DNA of 64,000 nucleotides from Hymenoscyphus infarciens (Eukaryota > Ascomycota > Leotiomycetes > Helotiales > Helotiaceae). The position numbers and the translations under genes were made by a program. The stretch is from the NCBI GenBank assembly GCA_001414345.1, contig LLCB01000227.1, positions 1 through 64,000 on the forward strand, written 5' to 3'. Under the pieces are notes generated by a model that worked only from the letters and a program-made list of their open reading frames with translations, ran no database searches and was not told the DNA's origin. Shown in pieces: positions 11,588 to 22,300 of the stretch; position 1 is the stretch's first letter; the number at the start of each line of letters is the position of its first letter.

Positions 11588-12353
11588 TTGCTAACATCAG
11601 GTCATCAATTTGCAGATTTCGACGCAACTTCGACACCTGTGCCACGCTTTGTGGGAATGGCAACGGGTAAAGTTCTCGAACTTGGTCCTGGATCGGGAAA
11701 TCAGCTTCCTAGGTTCGATACAAGCGCTACTTCTCGCATTTACGGAATTGAGCCTAATAAGCAGTCCTTCGACTTGCTCCGCGACGAAGTGTTTGATAAG
11801 CATGGTCTTAGCAATATTTATGTGCCAATAAATGCTGTCTTTGAGGACGTGGAGGTTCTGAAGTCATTTGGTATTAAGGCTGGGAGCATCGATACAATTG
11901 TAAGTGAGATTCTTAGGGGATATTCCCCTATTCTAGTAGTTTCGGGAGTAAGACTTCTATACTCCTGAGGAATACTCGACGGCACTTGGATAATATTCCA
12001 AGAGGTAAACTAAATCATTTAGTATAGGTGTGTATGCAAGTCCTGAGCTCGGTTTCTAATATGACCGCAGCTGCAAAGCATATTCATCGACTGCTGAAGC
12101 CAGAGGGGCAATTTTTGTTTTGGGAGCGCCAGGCAAGCAATGATATGTTGACAAGATTTGTCCAAAGTAAGTTAAAACATCCAACCCACTTCAAGAGTGC
12201 GCTTGTTCTCATTATGAAGGTTGCTGGAACTTGGTACGGGCCCCTGTCATTGGGTGTTCCTTGAGCCGCAATATTGAGCAGGTGATAATGGCAACAGGTA
12301 ACTGGCAGATCGAAGAACAGGGCCGTGACGACGAGCCGACGAATTTAATCTAG
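11588..12353 (+). CDS. Class I SAM-dependent methyltransferase, three visible exons, 5' end unclear
   Basis: Likely transfers a methyl group from S-adenosylmethionine to a small molecule; the substrate is unknown. Motif I VLELGPGSG and the acidic motif YGIEPN are in the first exon. Motif IV-like VCMQVLSSVSN and the post-motif LLKPEGQFLFWE are in the second. The third gives CWNLVRAPVIGCSLSRN and GNWQIEEQG. This order matches the METTL7-like / methyltransferase-11 type. I infer introns 11900-12027 (donor GTAAGT, acceptor TATAG) and 12167-12219 (donor GTAAGT, acceptor GAAG), with the stop at 12351-12353. With these splices the frame is open throughout. No good ATG precedes motif I: an in-frame stop lies just upstream, and an acceptor TTTGCAG at 11609-11615 suggests another 5' exon, possibly lost to the neighbouring repeat block. 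It may therefore be truncated. Confidence 0.65.
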
Positions 12354-12464
12354 AGAAACTACTTGGTGCACTTAAACTATTACAACCCCTGTCCATCGCG
12401 AGCCTAGTTATAGCTGACATGAACCCTAAACATTTATTAGCTTTCATTTCCAATCCCAAAAGAA

Positions 12465-12775
12465 TAATAAATGAATCGCCGTAATATCTCCCCTATCCTC
12501 CATTGGTTTCCACTCGCTACATGGTTTAACAGCATAAACACCAGTCTCCCGATTACGCTGCCCTCAGATAACATACTTGAGATCCATAGTAGCACGATTA
12601 TTCATAACCCATTCAGCAATTTCCTTGCCGGAATTCAGTCACCACTCACACACCCGGGAAACAGCGAAGAAAACATACCCCGCCATCATCTGAACACATC
12701 ATATCAGTAGTAGCCTTCCCACAACAATGAGCAATAATCGGATCTCTTGCACCCCAGGAATCACACAAGTCTCGA
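12465..12775 (-). pseudogene. Relic of a fungal secreted-protein domain
   Basis: Two minus-strand pieces look like a domain found C-terminally in fungal secreted proteins (ARB-07466-like). One (about 12772-12685) reads ARDPIIAHCCGKATTDMMCS. The other (about 12638-12470) reads SGKEIAEWVMNNRATMDLKY, then a TGA where Trp is expected (before GQR), then MEDRGDITA. The segment between the pieces (GTATGT at 12678 downward) may be a broken intron. The end of the domain with its usual His cluster is missing. The stop and the truncation make a working product unlikely. The family name comes from memory of motif patterns and is moderately certain. Confidence 0.5.
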
Positions 12776-12997
12776 TATTACGATAAGAAAAACTTTATTG
12801 GTATCATAAAAAGCGCGCAAATCAATCAATCATCAACCTAAAAGCCCCGCCAAAAACAAGCCAAAAACCCCTGCTCAATTAAACAAAGAAAGAATTCGCT
12901 CCAATGATGCATACAAGAAAGAGTGACCGTATCCAACACCAACCCGCAAAACCGCACGAAGAAGGAAACCTCCAAAGTCAAAAAATAACTACATTAC

Positions 12998-15409
12998 TCA
13001 TAACATCATACTTCGTCTCCTCGCAGAGATGCGGTCACTCCTAGCATCACCAGCAGCCCCCGAATCCGCAATATTCTGTGCACTTAGCGCCTTCCTCAAC
13101 GCAGTGTTCTTCTCACTTGCATTCTCGGTAGGTGCTGCTCGCACACCCAAAGTAGATTGTCTCCTCCGACTAACTAGAGGACGTTTTCTCGCCTCGATAT
13201 CTGAAGCTTCGCCGTCATCGGCAGTTGAAGTATCTCGAGGGACAGTCGATTGCCTCCTACTAGTCGATCGCGAAGAAACAGCTCTCTCTTCCGTAGTAGG
13301 ATTTTCCTTGATATCTGGTGGCGTCGATCCGCTGAATTCGTAGATGTCCAGCTTCTCAACGGCCTTTGCCAAACCAGCACCGTCCTTTTCAAGAGCCTTC
13401 TCCCGGGCGGCCTTTGCTTTTCTGTGCTCGGCTAAGAGGGATGACAGACCTGTTTCCGAGCCAGTCTTCGGGAGGTCAAGAGCTGGTTGGTGGAGGAGGG
13501 ATTCTCGTCTCTTTCTGTGGGTTGTGATGCTACACGGTAGGAGATCTTGCTCGGTCGCTTTGCTTCGTAGAGGGCTGTTCTCAACAGTGGCTGTTGATGC
13601 CAATGGCATGTTTTTCCAGGAATCCTCTTCCGGCTCTAGTTTGATGTTGTCCACCAGAACCGCGCTCTCGGACTTCACATCAGAACCTCGCGCGGGTTTA
13701 CCATCTCTTGCTACTGCATCGATCAAATCCTTTGTCGGTCTCCGCATTTTATCTCGTAGATTCGGTTCCGCATAGCTCACTGCACCGCGTGCTCGCCGAC
13801 TTGGTCTTGAACCCTCCGATCCAGGTCCTAGATCCGGTGGTGGTGGGGTATCCCGGCTCTCTGCCATCCGAGCTGTTGAAGGCCCTGCTGAAAATGGCGA
13901 GAAAGAGTCGACTGCTGCTGGTGTTTCAGGTTCCAGAGGAACCTCAACAGTCTTCGGGATTTGCGGTTCTTTTTTGGATTGAATAACCACAGGTTCTCGT
14001 TTGCTTTCCCTCGAATTCTCTTTTGGTGGGTTGAACTTTGGAATTTCTGCTTTTGCTGCCTTGATCTCATCCTGGATTGTTGCTGTCCGTGAAGGTTTCT
14101 TTGGTGAGCTGTTCACGCTCTTTGCGGCTAAAACCTTTCTTCCTGTCGTACTCGATCGCTTATCCCGAGAAGCCCCTCGAGCGACAGCAATTTCTCTGGT
14201 GGTCTTGGTGGCTGGTTCATCGGGCTGGGCTATAACTCCGCTCGTGGTTTTTTCCTCGCTCACTCTAGAGAATTTGAAATCGTCCGAGGAGCTCTGTATT
14301 GGTCGAGGTGTATTATTCTTTTCGTCATCCTCTCTGACATTGAGCTTCCTTTTGGCGCCCGCCTTTGTAGCCTCTTTGCTCTCTCGCTCTTCTTGGGGTG
14401 TCGGAACAATAGTGGTAACATTTGTCTCGTTTGCGCTTCCACTGCTCCTCCGTTTCCGTCTTTGCTCTAGATTCATTGATAGTACAGGATTGATATCCGA
14501 TGGTTCCTCGACTTCATCGTTATGTCGTCGGGGGAGGTCAATCTTAACAGGGTCTTCGTCTACGAATTTTGACACCGGCGGTGGCCCAATGTCGGGCGAG
14601 TCTGTCGTGTCGACTATATTATCTGCTTCTGCAACAAGTTTCAACAACTCTTGGTGCCTATGGAAGTCAGCATGTATTTCGACACCATGATTGTTGTAGG
14701 AGCTGGGTGTTTGCCGCCAAAGGAGAAAACTAGTAGTCAGAGGTGCACTTGAATGCAATGGTGATCGTCATGTAGCGGTTCTTGAGGCCGCTCGGTAACA
14801 CGGACCAATGTTGCTCATCATGTAGTAGGGCTGTTCGAAAAATAGAAAGGAGGGTGGTTTTCCAACGTACTCTAAGGTTTTTCTTGGGTATTGCTTGTTC
14901 TCCAAAATTGGCGGTAATCTGCCCTCTTGACTAGCAACTGCCTCACTCAGGCTGCACATGTTCTTCCAATTCTTCTGTTCCGGGCTGTTGCTGGAGTTGT
15001 TTCTTGTGGTCTTCCCCGCTTTTGGGGACTTCGTGGTCGATTGGGTCTGTCCGAGTCCGTTGAGCATTGCACCCATCTCAGCCAGTTTGGCCTCAAGCTG
15101 AGCTTTGATATGGCCCGTATGCTCCGCTATTTGCTGCGCCTGCCCATTTTCTATTTCATTCTGAAGATGTATGATATGCCCTCTCAATCCAAGATTATCG
15201 GCGAGCAGTTTTGATATTTCGTTTTCGAGGCTTCGAATTCGTAGTGACTGGGCGGAATTGGCTCGAGCAATATCGCGATTCTGTCGCATAAACTTGCGCT
15301 TCACTGTTTTAAAATCAGTAAGATGGCTAGAAGGTGGATGAGTTTTGAATTGGTACTGACAAGAATCTATGCTTTCTGTTGAAGCCGGAACCTCGTTCAG
15401 ACGAGCCAT
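12998..15409 (-). CDS. sgo1: Shugoshin, centromeric cohesin protector
   Basis: Shugoshin recruits PP2A to centromeres, shields cohesin from separase and helps sense bi-orientation. The N-terminus starts MARLNEVPASTESID and leads into the conserved coiled coil KRKFMRQNRDIARANSAQSL, which ends near IIHLQNEIENG. A long disordered, Ser/Lys-rich middle follows. The basic shugoshin C-terminal motif is RRARGAVSYAEPNLRDKMRR. I infer intron 1 at 15360-15304 (57 nt, GTCAGT...ACAG). It is divisible by three and has no stop, so it could be misread as coding, but removing it joins ESID directly to the coiled coil as in relatives. Intron 2 has its donor GTACGT at 14870 and its acceptor at 14748 or 14730 (both keep frame). 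The product is about 740 aa, a normal length for filamentous fungi. The ATG at 15409 is the first in frame. It is transcribed divergently from dad2. Confidence 0.92.
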
Positions 15410-15908
15410 CTCGACCAAACATGCGGCAAGTCAACAATGACGGTGTGCGAAGGATTTGGCGGTTTGTTGGCTGGTATGGGTAGAGTATTTGGGCAATTGA
15501 GATTGTACTCCAGTGTCTGATCCGAATCCAAAAGAGTCCAAAGGAGAGAGCGCAATAAAGCAAAGCAAAATCTAAGGTTGTGTGATGGTGATGAAGCTTG
15601 GGCAGGTAAAAAGAATGGGAAGTTTTTGCAAGGGAAAGGAGATGTTTACTTTGTGATCCAAAGAGGTTAGATCGAAAGCTCGGTTGCTCCTCGACCCCTG
15701 CTGGTGGGGCAGCCGATTGCCCGATTGCCCGATCGTGACAACCAAAAGCTGGACACCATAGGTCCTGCACTCCCACATTCGAGATTGGGACAAAACCTCT
15801 CCTACCCGCGCAAAAGAGCGAAGATACCTATTCACACAGATACATGGATGAGCGAATCTGGTCCATCACCCACTGCCCAATCTTTTGGTGTCTGATCCAA
15901 TCGTCATC
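15410..15908. promoter_or_regulatory. Shared divergent promoter of sgo1 and dad2
   Basis: 499 bp separate the two start codons, which point away from each other. The stretch must contain both 5' UTRs and promoters. It has pyrimidine/purine-rich tracts and the tandem GCCGATTGCCCGATTGCCCGA at 15712-15732. No protein-like open frame is convincing. Co-regulation in the cell cycle is an inference from the arrangement. Confidence 0.6.
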
Positions 15909-16453
15909 ATGTCGTACTCATCGCGACCCCTCCCCTCACATTTGCGACAAGGCTCAATGGGCAACTCGGCAGGTCAATCGCCCATCCTGCTGGCCCGCAT
16001 CAACGAAAAGAAGGCAGAACTGGAGAGTCTAAAGGAATTGAGAGATCTCAGTGCCGGATTGGCAGGGCAGATGCAGATGCTGGAGGAAAAGCTTGCTACG
16101 CTTTCAGATGGCACAGAAGGTATGCGCCCGAGGGTGTTGGTGGTGGCACTGTTTCGCAGATTCGTCTAATCTAGAGTCTTTAGCTGTGGCATTAGTTTTG
16201 GGGAACTGGCACAATGTTCTGCGGGCGATTAGTATGGCTTCGAGTATGTCTCTTTGATACCATTTCTGGGTTAGGAAAACGGGTGCTGACTGTGCTAGTG
16301 AAAATCCCCAAACCCAAGGAAACCGATCAGCCTGAAGGAGAAGTTACGCGGAAGAAAGAAACGGAATTGGATTTGCCCCAGACTCTTGTGAGAATCCCAA
16401 CTGAGCATGCGCCGATGTTACAACAGGCTACTGAAGGGGCGGCTGAGGAGTGA
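15909..16453 (+). CDS. dad2: DASH/Dam1 complex subunit Dad2
   Basis: Dad2 is a small coiled-coil subunit of the fungal-specific DASH (Dam1) ring that couples kinetochores to microtubule plus ends. The translation starts MSYSSRPLPSHLRQG and continues SPILLARINEKKAELESLKE, LRDLSAGLAGQMQMLEEKLA, ALVLGNWHNVLRAISMAS and MKIPKPK. This is the characteristic Dad2 pattern along its length. Exons are 15909-16119, 16184-16243 and 16299-16453, and the introns are 64 bp and 55 bp with GTATGC and GTATGT donors. Both splice junctions are needed to keep the conserved core in frame. The product is 141 aa, with an acidic/polar tail. The second exon is only 60 nt. The neighbour across the promoter is shugoshin. 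Confidence 0.95.
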
Positions 16454-17278
16454 CGGGAAGGGACTTCTGTTTAGATGGAAGGAGCGACAGGGAACATGAC
16501 GAATTATGATAGGTAAATGGCATTTACGCCCCGGGGCGTTGCAGGTTGGATCAGGTTGGTAGGCTAGATACACAGATACACACAAGGGAAGAGGTAGGCA
16601 TTGTTATCTGCTAGGCATCTAGGCATATCATGCCATGAGATGTAGAAATAGGAGAACTAGGGGAAATAGGTCTATTCCGAAGTCGTGTTGGCCTGCTGGG
16701 AACTCACCAGTTGGTACTTCCCGTCAGTACCAAAATCTCAAAGACCTCCGGGTAACTTAAGTGTGATAACTTACTTGGTGAAGCTAGAAGGAAGCAGCGA
16801 ACAACCTTTCTTAGACTCGGCTCGTACCTGCCTTCTCCAGCATGGTGGGGCCTGCACCTTCCTTGGCGTAACGTAACGCGGTCACGAAAAGGTCGCGTAG
16901 CCCTTTCCCTGTAGCGTAGGTAGTTGCCGTAGAGATAAAACAATCCTTGCCCAAAAATAGAAGCTTCGACCATAACAAGTGCAAGTGCCAGTATCAACCT
17001 GGAACTCGATTGTTCCACCCCCTCCCGTCCTTCTCAACTTTTCGACAATCGATAACGGAAGTGCACTGTCGCACCATCTTCCCAACATCAATTGGCCTTT
17101 TGGATTGGGTTTCGCGGTGCCACCATTTTGCTGTTGCTCTTGCTCCTTTCCATTACATTACTTCCAAGTCAAATCTCCGTCTCCGAAATAAGATCTTCCT
17201 CCGAAAGAACCAGGCCAGGATCCAAAGTACCCTCCCCGTCCGTGGACGCCAGCATTTCTTCGAATCGTCTACAACACC
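16454..17278. other. Intergenic region between dad2 and the FKARP-motif gene
   Basis: No gene is visible. It holds the dad2 3' UTR and the promoter and leader of the next plus-strand gene. A pyrimidine-rich stretch runs from about 17010 to 17240, typical of a fungal 5' leader. The short open frames here overlap in every frame and have no protein-like signal. Confidence 0.6.
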
Positions 17279-19429
17279 ATGGCTAGATTCACACGCTCTC
17301 GCAAGATCGACATCGCAGAGGATTCCACCACCCTCGCAGCCATCCAAACACCTCTACCAGACACGCCGAAACAATTCCCCTTGAGCGACATCAGCAGCGA
17401 CATCGGTGTCAATAATATGCCTACCGAGGGCACATCCGTTCCTTCTCAACTCAAGCAATTGAAGGCAGCATATCGCAATGCAATCGGCACGACCAAGAAG
17501 GTCAAGAAGGGTAAAAACAAGAAGAAGGACCCACTCGAGGTTGAGCACCAGGATGACATTGGCAACGAACACGCTCTGGTGAATGACGAAAATGCGCGCC
17601 AGGAGCTAGAACTCAATCCATTGAATACTGTTGCCCATGATGATATCGCAACCACCCCCGATGCGACTCCAAGCCTGGTTTCGGAAGAAATGCAGAAACC
17701 CGCACTCCAAACTCGACCAGCCGGCCGAATGACTCGCCACCAATTGGCAGTACAGCAAGCAGGTCAGTATATCTCGTCAGGTCTTACTACTCTAGATCAG
17801 TACTCCGCGGATTATCAAAAGGACACTTCTTTCGCAGATGTTCTGGGTGGTTTTCCAGCGGATGCTTTTCGAGTCAGCAAACTTTATTTTCCAGGTCCAG
17901 CAGACAGTTTCAACCACAGCATGACTAATTACCCTTTATCATTAGCCCAAGAAGAGTTAGCAAAGTCCACGTCCGAGGCTGCCTCATTCAATTCAATTGA
18001 CCAGGTTCAAGAAGAGGAAATCGCCGACGAGCAAGACGTTCAACAAGTCGAAACTCCAATGAAGGAAGCGTTTCAAACCCCAGCAAAGTCAGCGATCAAA
18101 ACTCTTGAGGAGGTCGAGCGAACATGCGAGAAGGAGCATATCAAGACTCTAGTGGACTCTGACGATGAGGATTCATTTGTGGAGCAAATTACCAGTCGAT
18201 CTCCAGCGAAGCCAGTTTCTCGCATCGAAGACTCGCTCGCGGCTCTCGATCAATTAGAGGAGGAGATGGACGCCATTTCTCAGGCGGCTTTGGCAGAAGG
18301 TATCGTCTCACCAGTAAAGGCCAAACGAACACCAACCAAGACAAGAGAGAGCACGGGACCGCGGGATAGTTTGGATTTCTTGAGAAACGCTACGCGTGAA
18401 GCCTCACCCATGAATACACGTCATTCAAGTCCACCAAAACAAGCCCTTCTCAAATCCAAGTATGCTTCAATGCGAGTCAAATCCACAGCACCAAAGCCAT
18501 CCCCAGGTCTCAAAAAGTCATCCTCCATGATTTTCAAGAAACCCGCCGACGAGCAGAAGAAGGTGCTTGGAAAACGACCAATGAATGTCCTCGAACCCAT
18601 CAAATCCACAAAGCAACCCACTCGCTCCACCTTTGAGCTCCCTGGCGAAGCTGTGGCACGCAGATTGAAGGAACAACGTGAAGCTCGTATTGCACAGCGT
18701 GAATCGAGCGACGAGCCACTCAATCCTCCCAGATCTTTCTCTGGACCCAAAGCCATCAAGTCTACCAAACCACCAACCAAATCAACATTTGAGCTCCCCG
18801 GAGAGGCTTTGTCCAGAAGAAAGAGAGAAGCTCAAGAGGCTCGCCTTAAGGCTCAAGAGGAGGAGGAGCGGAAGCGCCGCGAATTCAAAGCTAGGCCAGT
18901 CAGAAAGAGTATTATACCAGAGTTTGTTCCTCGCGAGACTGTTGCTAGCCGTGCTCGTCAAAGCATAGTTGGACTCGAAAGTCTAAAGGGTGGCGATCTT
19001 TCAGTTTCCAAGAGAGGTTCTATCATTGGCGCACACCGTCCATCGATCCAACAGCTCAATCTTGCAAATAGCTCTGCACCTCGTGCCCCAGGATCCAAAC
19101 CACAGGCAATGACTCGAAAACCATCTACAACCAGTGGTCCTTCGATGAGTGGTCTCGTCCAACGTACTGTATCAGACAAGGAAGTGCAGGTCCAACGCCA
19201 GCGTGCTCGAGATATCTACAACCGGGATGCCAAACTTCTAGAGGACATGGAGAAAGAGAAGCAGGAGCGTGAAGCGGCTGCTAAGCGTGCCCGGGAAGCA
19301 GCAGCAGAACGAGGACGACAAGCTAGCAGAGAATGGGCTGAAAAGCAACGAGCTCGAAAGCTGGCTGAAGGCGACAAAGGTATGAGTGCTGGTTATGGTC
19401 CTGGTGGACAGCTGGGATTGAGTCGCTGA
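17279..19429 (+). CDS. Large basic protein with TPX2-like FKARP motif, possible spindle/microtubule protein
   Basis: Single-exon frame of 716 aa from an ATG preceded by CAACACC, a good fungal context. The N-terminal 300 residues are low-complexity and acidic/polar, with TPRKK-like basic patches (KKVKKGKNKKK near 78-88). A motif of about 35 residues occurs twice, at about 441-475 and 493-528: KSTK-PT-STFELPGEA followed by an Arg/Lys/Glu helix. The second copy leads into a charged helix and EFKARPVRKSIIP, which resembles the FKARP signature of TPX2-family microtubule proteins. A long Lys/Arg/Glu coiled coil (about 630-700) precedes a Gly-rich end, GYGPGGQLGLSR. Microtubule binding is my inference from the motif and basic charge. 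No catalytic domain is visible. A GT...AG candidate at 17873-17945 would shift the frame and was rejected. Confidence 0.75.
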   Translation: MARFTRSRKIDIAEDSTTLAAIQTPLPDTPKQFPLSDISSDIGVNNMPTEGTSVPSQLKQLKAAYRNAIGTTKKVKKGKNKKKDPLEVEHQDDIGNEHALVNDENARQELELNPLNTVAHDDIATTPDATPSLVSEEMQKPALQTRPAGRMTRHQLAVQQAGQYISSGLTTLDQYSADYQKDTSFADVLGGFPADAFRVSKLYFPGPADSFNHSMTNYPLSLAQEELAKSTSEAASFNSIDQVQEEEIADEQDVQQVETPMKEAFQTPAKSAIKTLEEVERTCEKEHIKTLVDSDDEDSFVEQITSRSPAKPVSRIEDSLAALDQLEEEMDAISQAALAEGIVSPVKAKRTPTKTRESTGPRDSLDFLRNATREASPMNTRHSSPPKQALLKSKYASMRVKSTAPKPSPGLKKSSSMIFKKPADEQKKVLGKRPMNVLEPIKSTKQPTRSTFELPGEAVARRLKEQREARIAQRESSDEPLNPPRSFSGPKAIKSTKPPTKSTFELPGEALSRRKREAQEARLKAQEEEERKRREFKARPVRKSIIPEFVPRETVASRARQSIVGLESLKGGDLSVSKRGSIIGAHRPSIQQLNLANSSAPRAPGSKPQAMTRKPSTTSGPSMSGLVQRTVSDKEVQVQRQRARDIYNRDAKLLEDMEKEKQEREAAAKRAREAAAERGRQASREWAEKQRARKLAEGDKGMSAGYGPGGQLGLSR

Positions 19430-20225
19430 GTGAGTTTTGAGGGCAATTATTATGATTGATGAGCACAGTATGGAGTTTGGCTTTGGGAAACTGGATACCA
19501 TACAGTTCCATGGATTATTTCTTTTGTTGTTCTTCTCTTTTTTTGTATGGTTACAGCGTATGCGTGGTGTTATCTGCTTCCATACCCCCTTGACAGCATG
19601 GATGGAGTAGTATTTTATATTTATTTGAGGGGTCGTGCGATGGCACTGCCACTGACTGGCTCGGTCCTTGTCGCATGGCGCGAAAAATAATGGTCTGACG
19701 GCCGAGTTTAGTTTCTTTTGTAGTCTTTTGAATGAAGTATCTGACCGTACTTGAGCTCCGTATATGATGCTTGTGTTGCCTTTTTATGATCCAACCCAGG
19801 TGTAAGTACTTCATAGCTCAAATTCGTAGCAGACCACAATGTTGTAAACGAATCTAAGTTGAACTTGTCCCAATCGTATAACGTAAATTATTGCCACTTG
19901 ATTACTATCCCAGTCTTCTAGTAGCTAGGATAATTTAAGTAACGCAAGGCCCATCGGGCCTCGAAGCTCGAGAGTTCGGATGAAACGTGAGTTTCTCACC
20001 AATACACGGGCTTTTCTTACATCATCGCGAGCGATTGGGAAATTCCACATACTGTCGTAGACACGTAGGCGTGAAGCCAAATTTCATAATTCTATCCTGT
20101 GAGACGAAAACGATTTTATATTCTCTATTCTCTTTAGGGCACACCACTTGACGGCGACTTACCCCACCCTTAGGTAGTTTGACAGGGCACCCCACCACAC
20201 CATAGGTCCCGGGCCGGAAATCGAG
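19430..20225. other. Intergenic region
   Basis: This stretch holds the 3' UTR of the upstream gene and the promoter of the carboxylesterase gene, which lie in tandem. I see no open frame with protein-like composition and no repeat. Confidence 0.6.
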
Positions 20226-22300
20226 ATGCCCTCACTTTCCCGTCGAGATTTACAACGGCGTGTGCCATTACTTGTCCTCATTGTTGCTGGGTGGCTTGTT
20301 ACTTGTTGGTTTTTGAATGACAATCTACTTCGTGAAACGAGAAGATCTCAAATGGCAGCCGCTTCGCGACCACAAGTCGTCCTCCGACAGGGAAAGATTC
20401 TGGGGAGGAGATTTGAGGAAAGACATGCCGGTTCGACACGGGTTTTGGAGCAGTTCTTGGGTGTACCTTATGCTCTAAGCACCGCTGGAGAGAGGAGATT
20501 CAAACCCGCCCTTCCGGTCCCTGATAGCGAGAGGGACTTTGACGCCAGCAGGTATGGGCAACGCTGTCCGGCTGGTGAGAGGGATTTTATCCCGATGGGT
20601 GAGGATTGTTTGAATCTTGATGTCGTTCGTCCTGAGGTCATGCCTGAAGGGAGGAAGGTCCCGGTGGTGGTTTATATTCATGGAGGGAGTTTCAATTTTG
20701 GGGTGGGGAGTGGGAGGGGGATTGCGAGTATGGTTGCTTGGTCAAGTAGGCCGATGATTGGGGTTAGTTTTAATTATCGACTTGGGGCTTTTGGCTTTTT
20801 GAGTTCGGGGGTTGCGGCTAAGGAAGGGGTGTTGAATTTGGGGTTGAAGGATCAGAGGTTGGCGCTGGAGTGGGTTAGGGGGAATATTGGGGCTTTTGGA
20901 GGGAATGAGGGGGATGTTACGATTATGGGTGCTAGTGCCGGGGGGCATTCTGTGAGTTTGGTTTTTGTTCTTTTGTCTTTTCATGTTTCCTTTCTAATAT
21001 CAGCCTTCCATTGGCGGAGAACAAAAGATCTTTGGGCAATTTGGGTTATTCCACGAGGACATCCAAAAGAGTCACGAAATCAAGTTTCCTGATTCTTCTG
21101 AGCCTTCTTGGAGAATGGTTGCAAGTATTCAAGACCTCCTCGTACATCATTCGAAAAAGCAGATGTGCCCGGAAGAAAAGATGTGTCTCTTACAACTCAG
21201 TCACCAGCTAAATTCCCAATACACTGCAAATCAAGCTTATAAAATCACAGGTTGGACACCACCTCCTTCACAAACCAGACGAGTCACCTCTATTCCATAA
21301 GGCCATCATAGAATCTGGAGCCGCAACAGCGAGAACGGTATTGCCTTACGACAATGCCCTGGTGGAGCAACAAGTCCACGATTTCCTTTCACATCTAGGT
21401 CTCCAACATACCCCATCCGAGGAAATATTACCCACCCTTCGTTCTCTCCCGTTCTCTCTCATACAAACCGCCTCGGAAGAAATCTACGGCAAATACGAGT
21501 CAAGTCTTCGCTGGCCATGGCAACCAGTAATCGAGGGCGAAGGGGGTTTCATCTCCCAGGCTCCCATCAAGGCATGGAAGTCAGGAAACTGGCATCAAGT
21601 CCCCATCATGACGGGGTTCAATACAAACGAAGGAGCTATCTTCATCAATCCAACAAGTTCCACATCGGATCAATTTACCAAATTCTTCCGCACGCTGCTC
21701 CCAAAACTCTCCCCTGAGGATATCCGCATCTTGAATGAAACATATCCAGATCCAGCATCCGTACCTTCATCGCCATACACCGAAACCAGAAGAGGACTGG
21801 GTCAACAATTTTTCCGTTTGGAACAAGCTTATGGTCATTTTGCATATATATCACCTATTCGTCAAACAGCACAATTCGCCTCCTCGAAATCTCCAGTTTG
21901 GCTTTACCAATTCGCTGCGACAAGTCGAAGGAAGGGTGGTGCTGACCACTGCGATCACAACAATTTCGTCACATACAACAAGGAAGTTCGGGAATTTTCA
22001 CCGTCGATAAGAGAGATTAGTGCAAAGATGCATAGTTATTGGACTTCATTTATTACTACTGGGGATCCAAATACAGAAGAGGGGTTGTGGAAGGAGAGGG
22101 CCACTTGGCCTAAATTTGTCATGAAAGAAACTGGAGCTGGCGAAAAGAAAGGGTGGGGGAAAATTGCGGTATTTGGTGAGGGAAACGATGAGATTGCTGG
22201 TGGAAGGGAGAGAGGAATGGCAGTGAAGATCATCGATGATACGTGGGTGAGGAAAGAGTGCGGCTTTTGGGAGAGCAGGACTGAATTATTTGAGAGTTGA
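20226..22300 (+). CDS. Type B carboxylesterase/lipase, signal-anchored or secreted
   Basis: Alpha/beta hydrolase that cleaves carboxylic esters, probably at the cell surface or outside. Exon 1 is 20226-20951 (242 codons) and exon 2 is 21251-22300. Together they give about 591 aa, a normal family length. Residues about 13-30 form one hydrophobic segment after basic residues, so a type II anchor or uncleaved signal. The oxyanion-hole motif HGGSFNFG starts at His152. The nucleophile elbow is GASAGG (Ser237). The acid is in NTNEGA (Glu369), and the His is in GADHCDHNN (His475 most likely). Splicing joins GASAGGHS to VGHHLLHKPDESPLFHK, exactly as the family requires. The 299-bp intron (GTGAGT...ATCACAG) is long for this genome and contains an open stretch described under findings. 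Confidence 0.9.

Noticed and set aside
13344..14690. Long plus-strand open frames (143 and 229 codons) opposite shugoshin
   Set aside because: They are antisense shadows of the long, stop-free shugoshin exon and have no family match or coding logic.
17873..17945. GT...AG intron candidate inside the FKARP-motif gene
   Set aside because: It is 73 nt long, so removal would shift the frame, and the uninterrupted 716-codon frame needs no intron.
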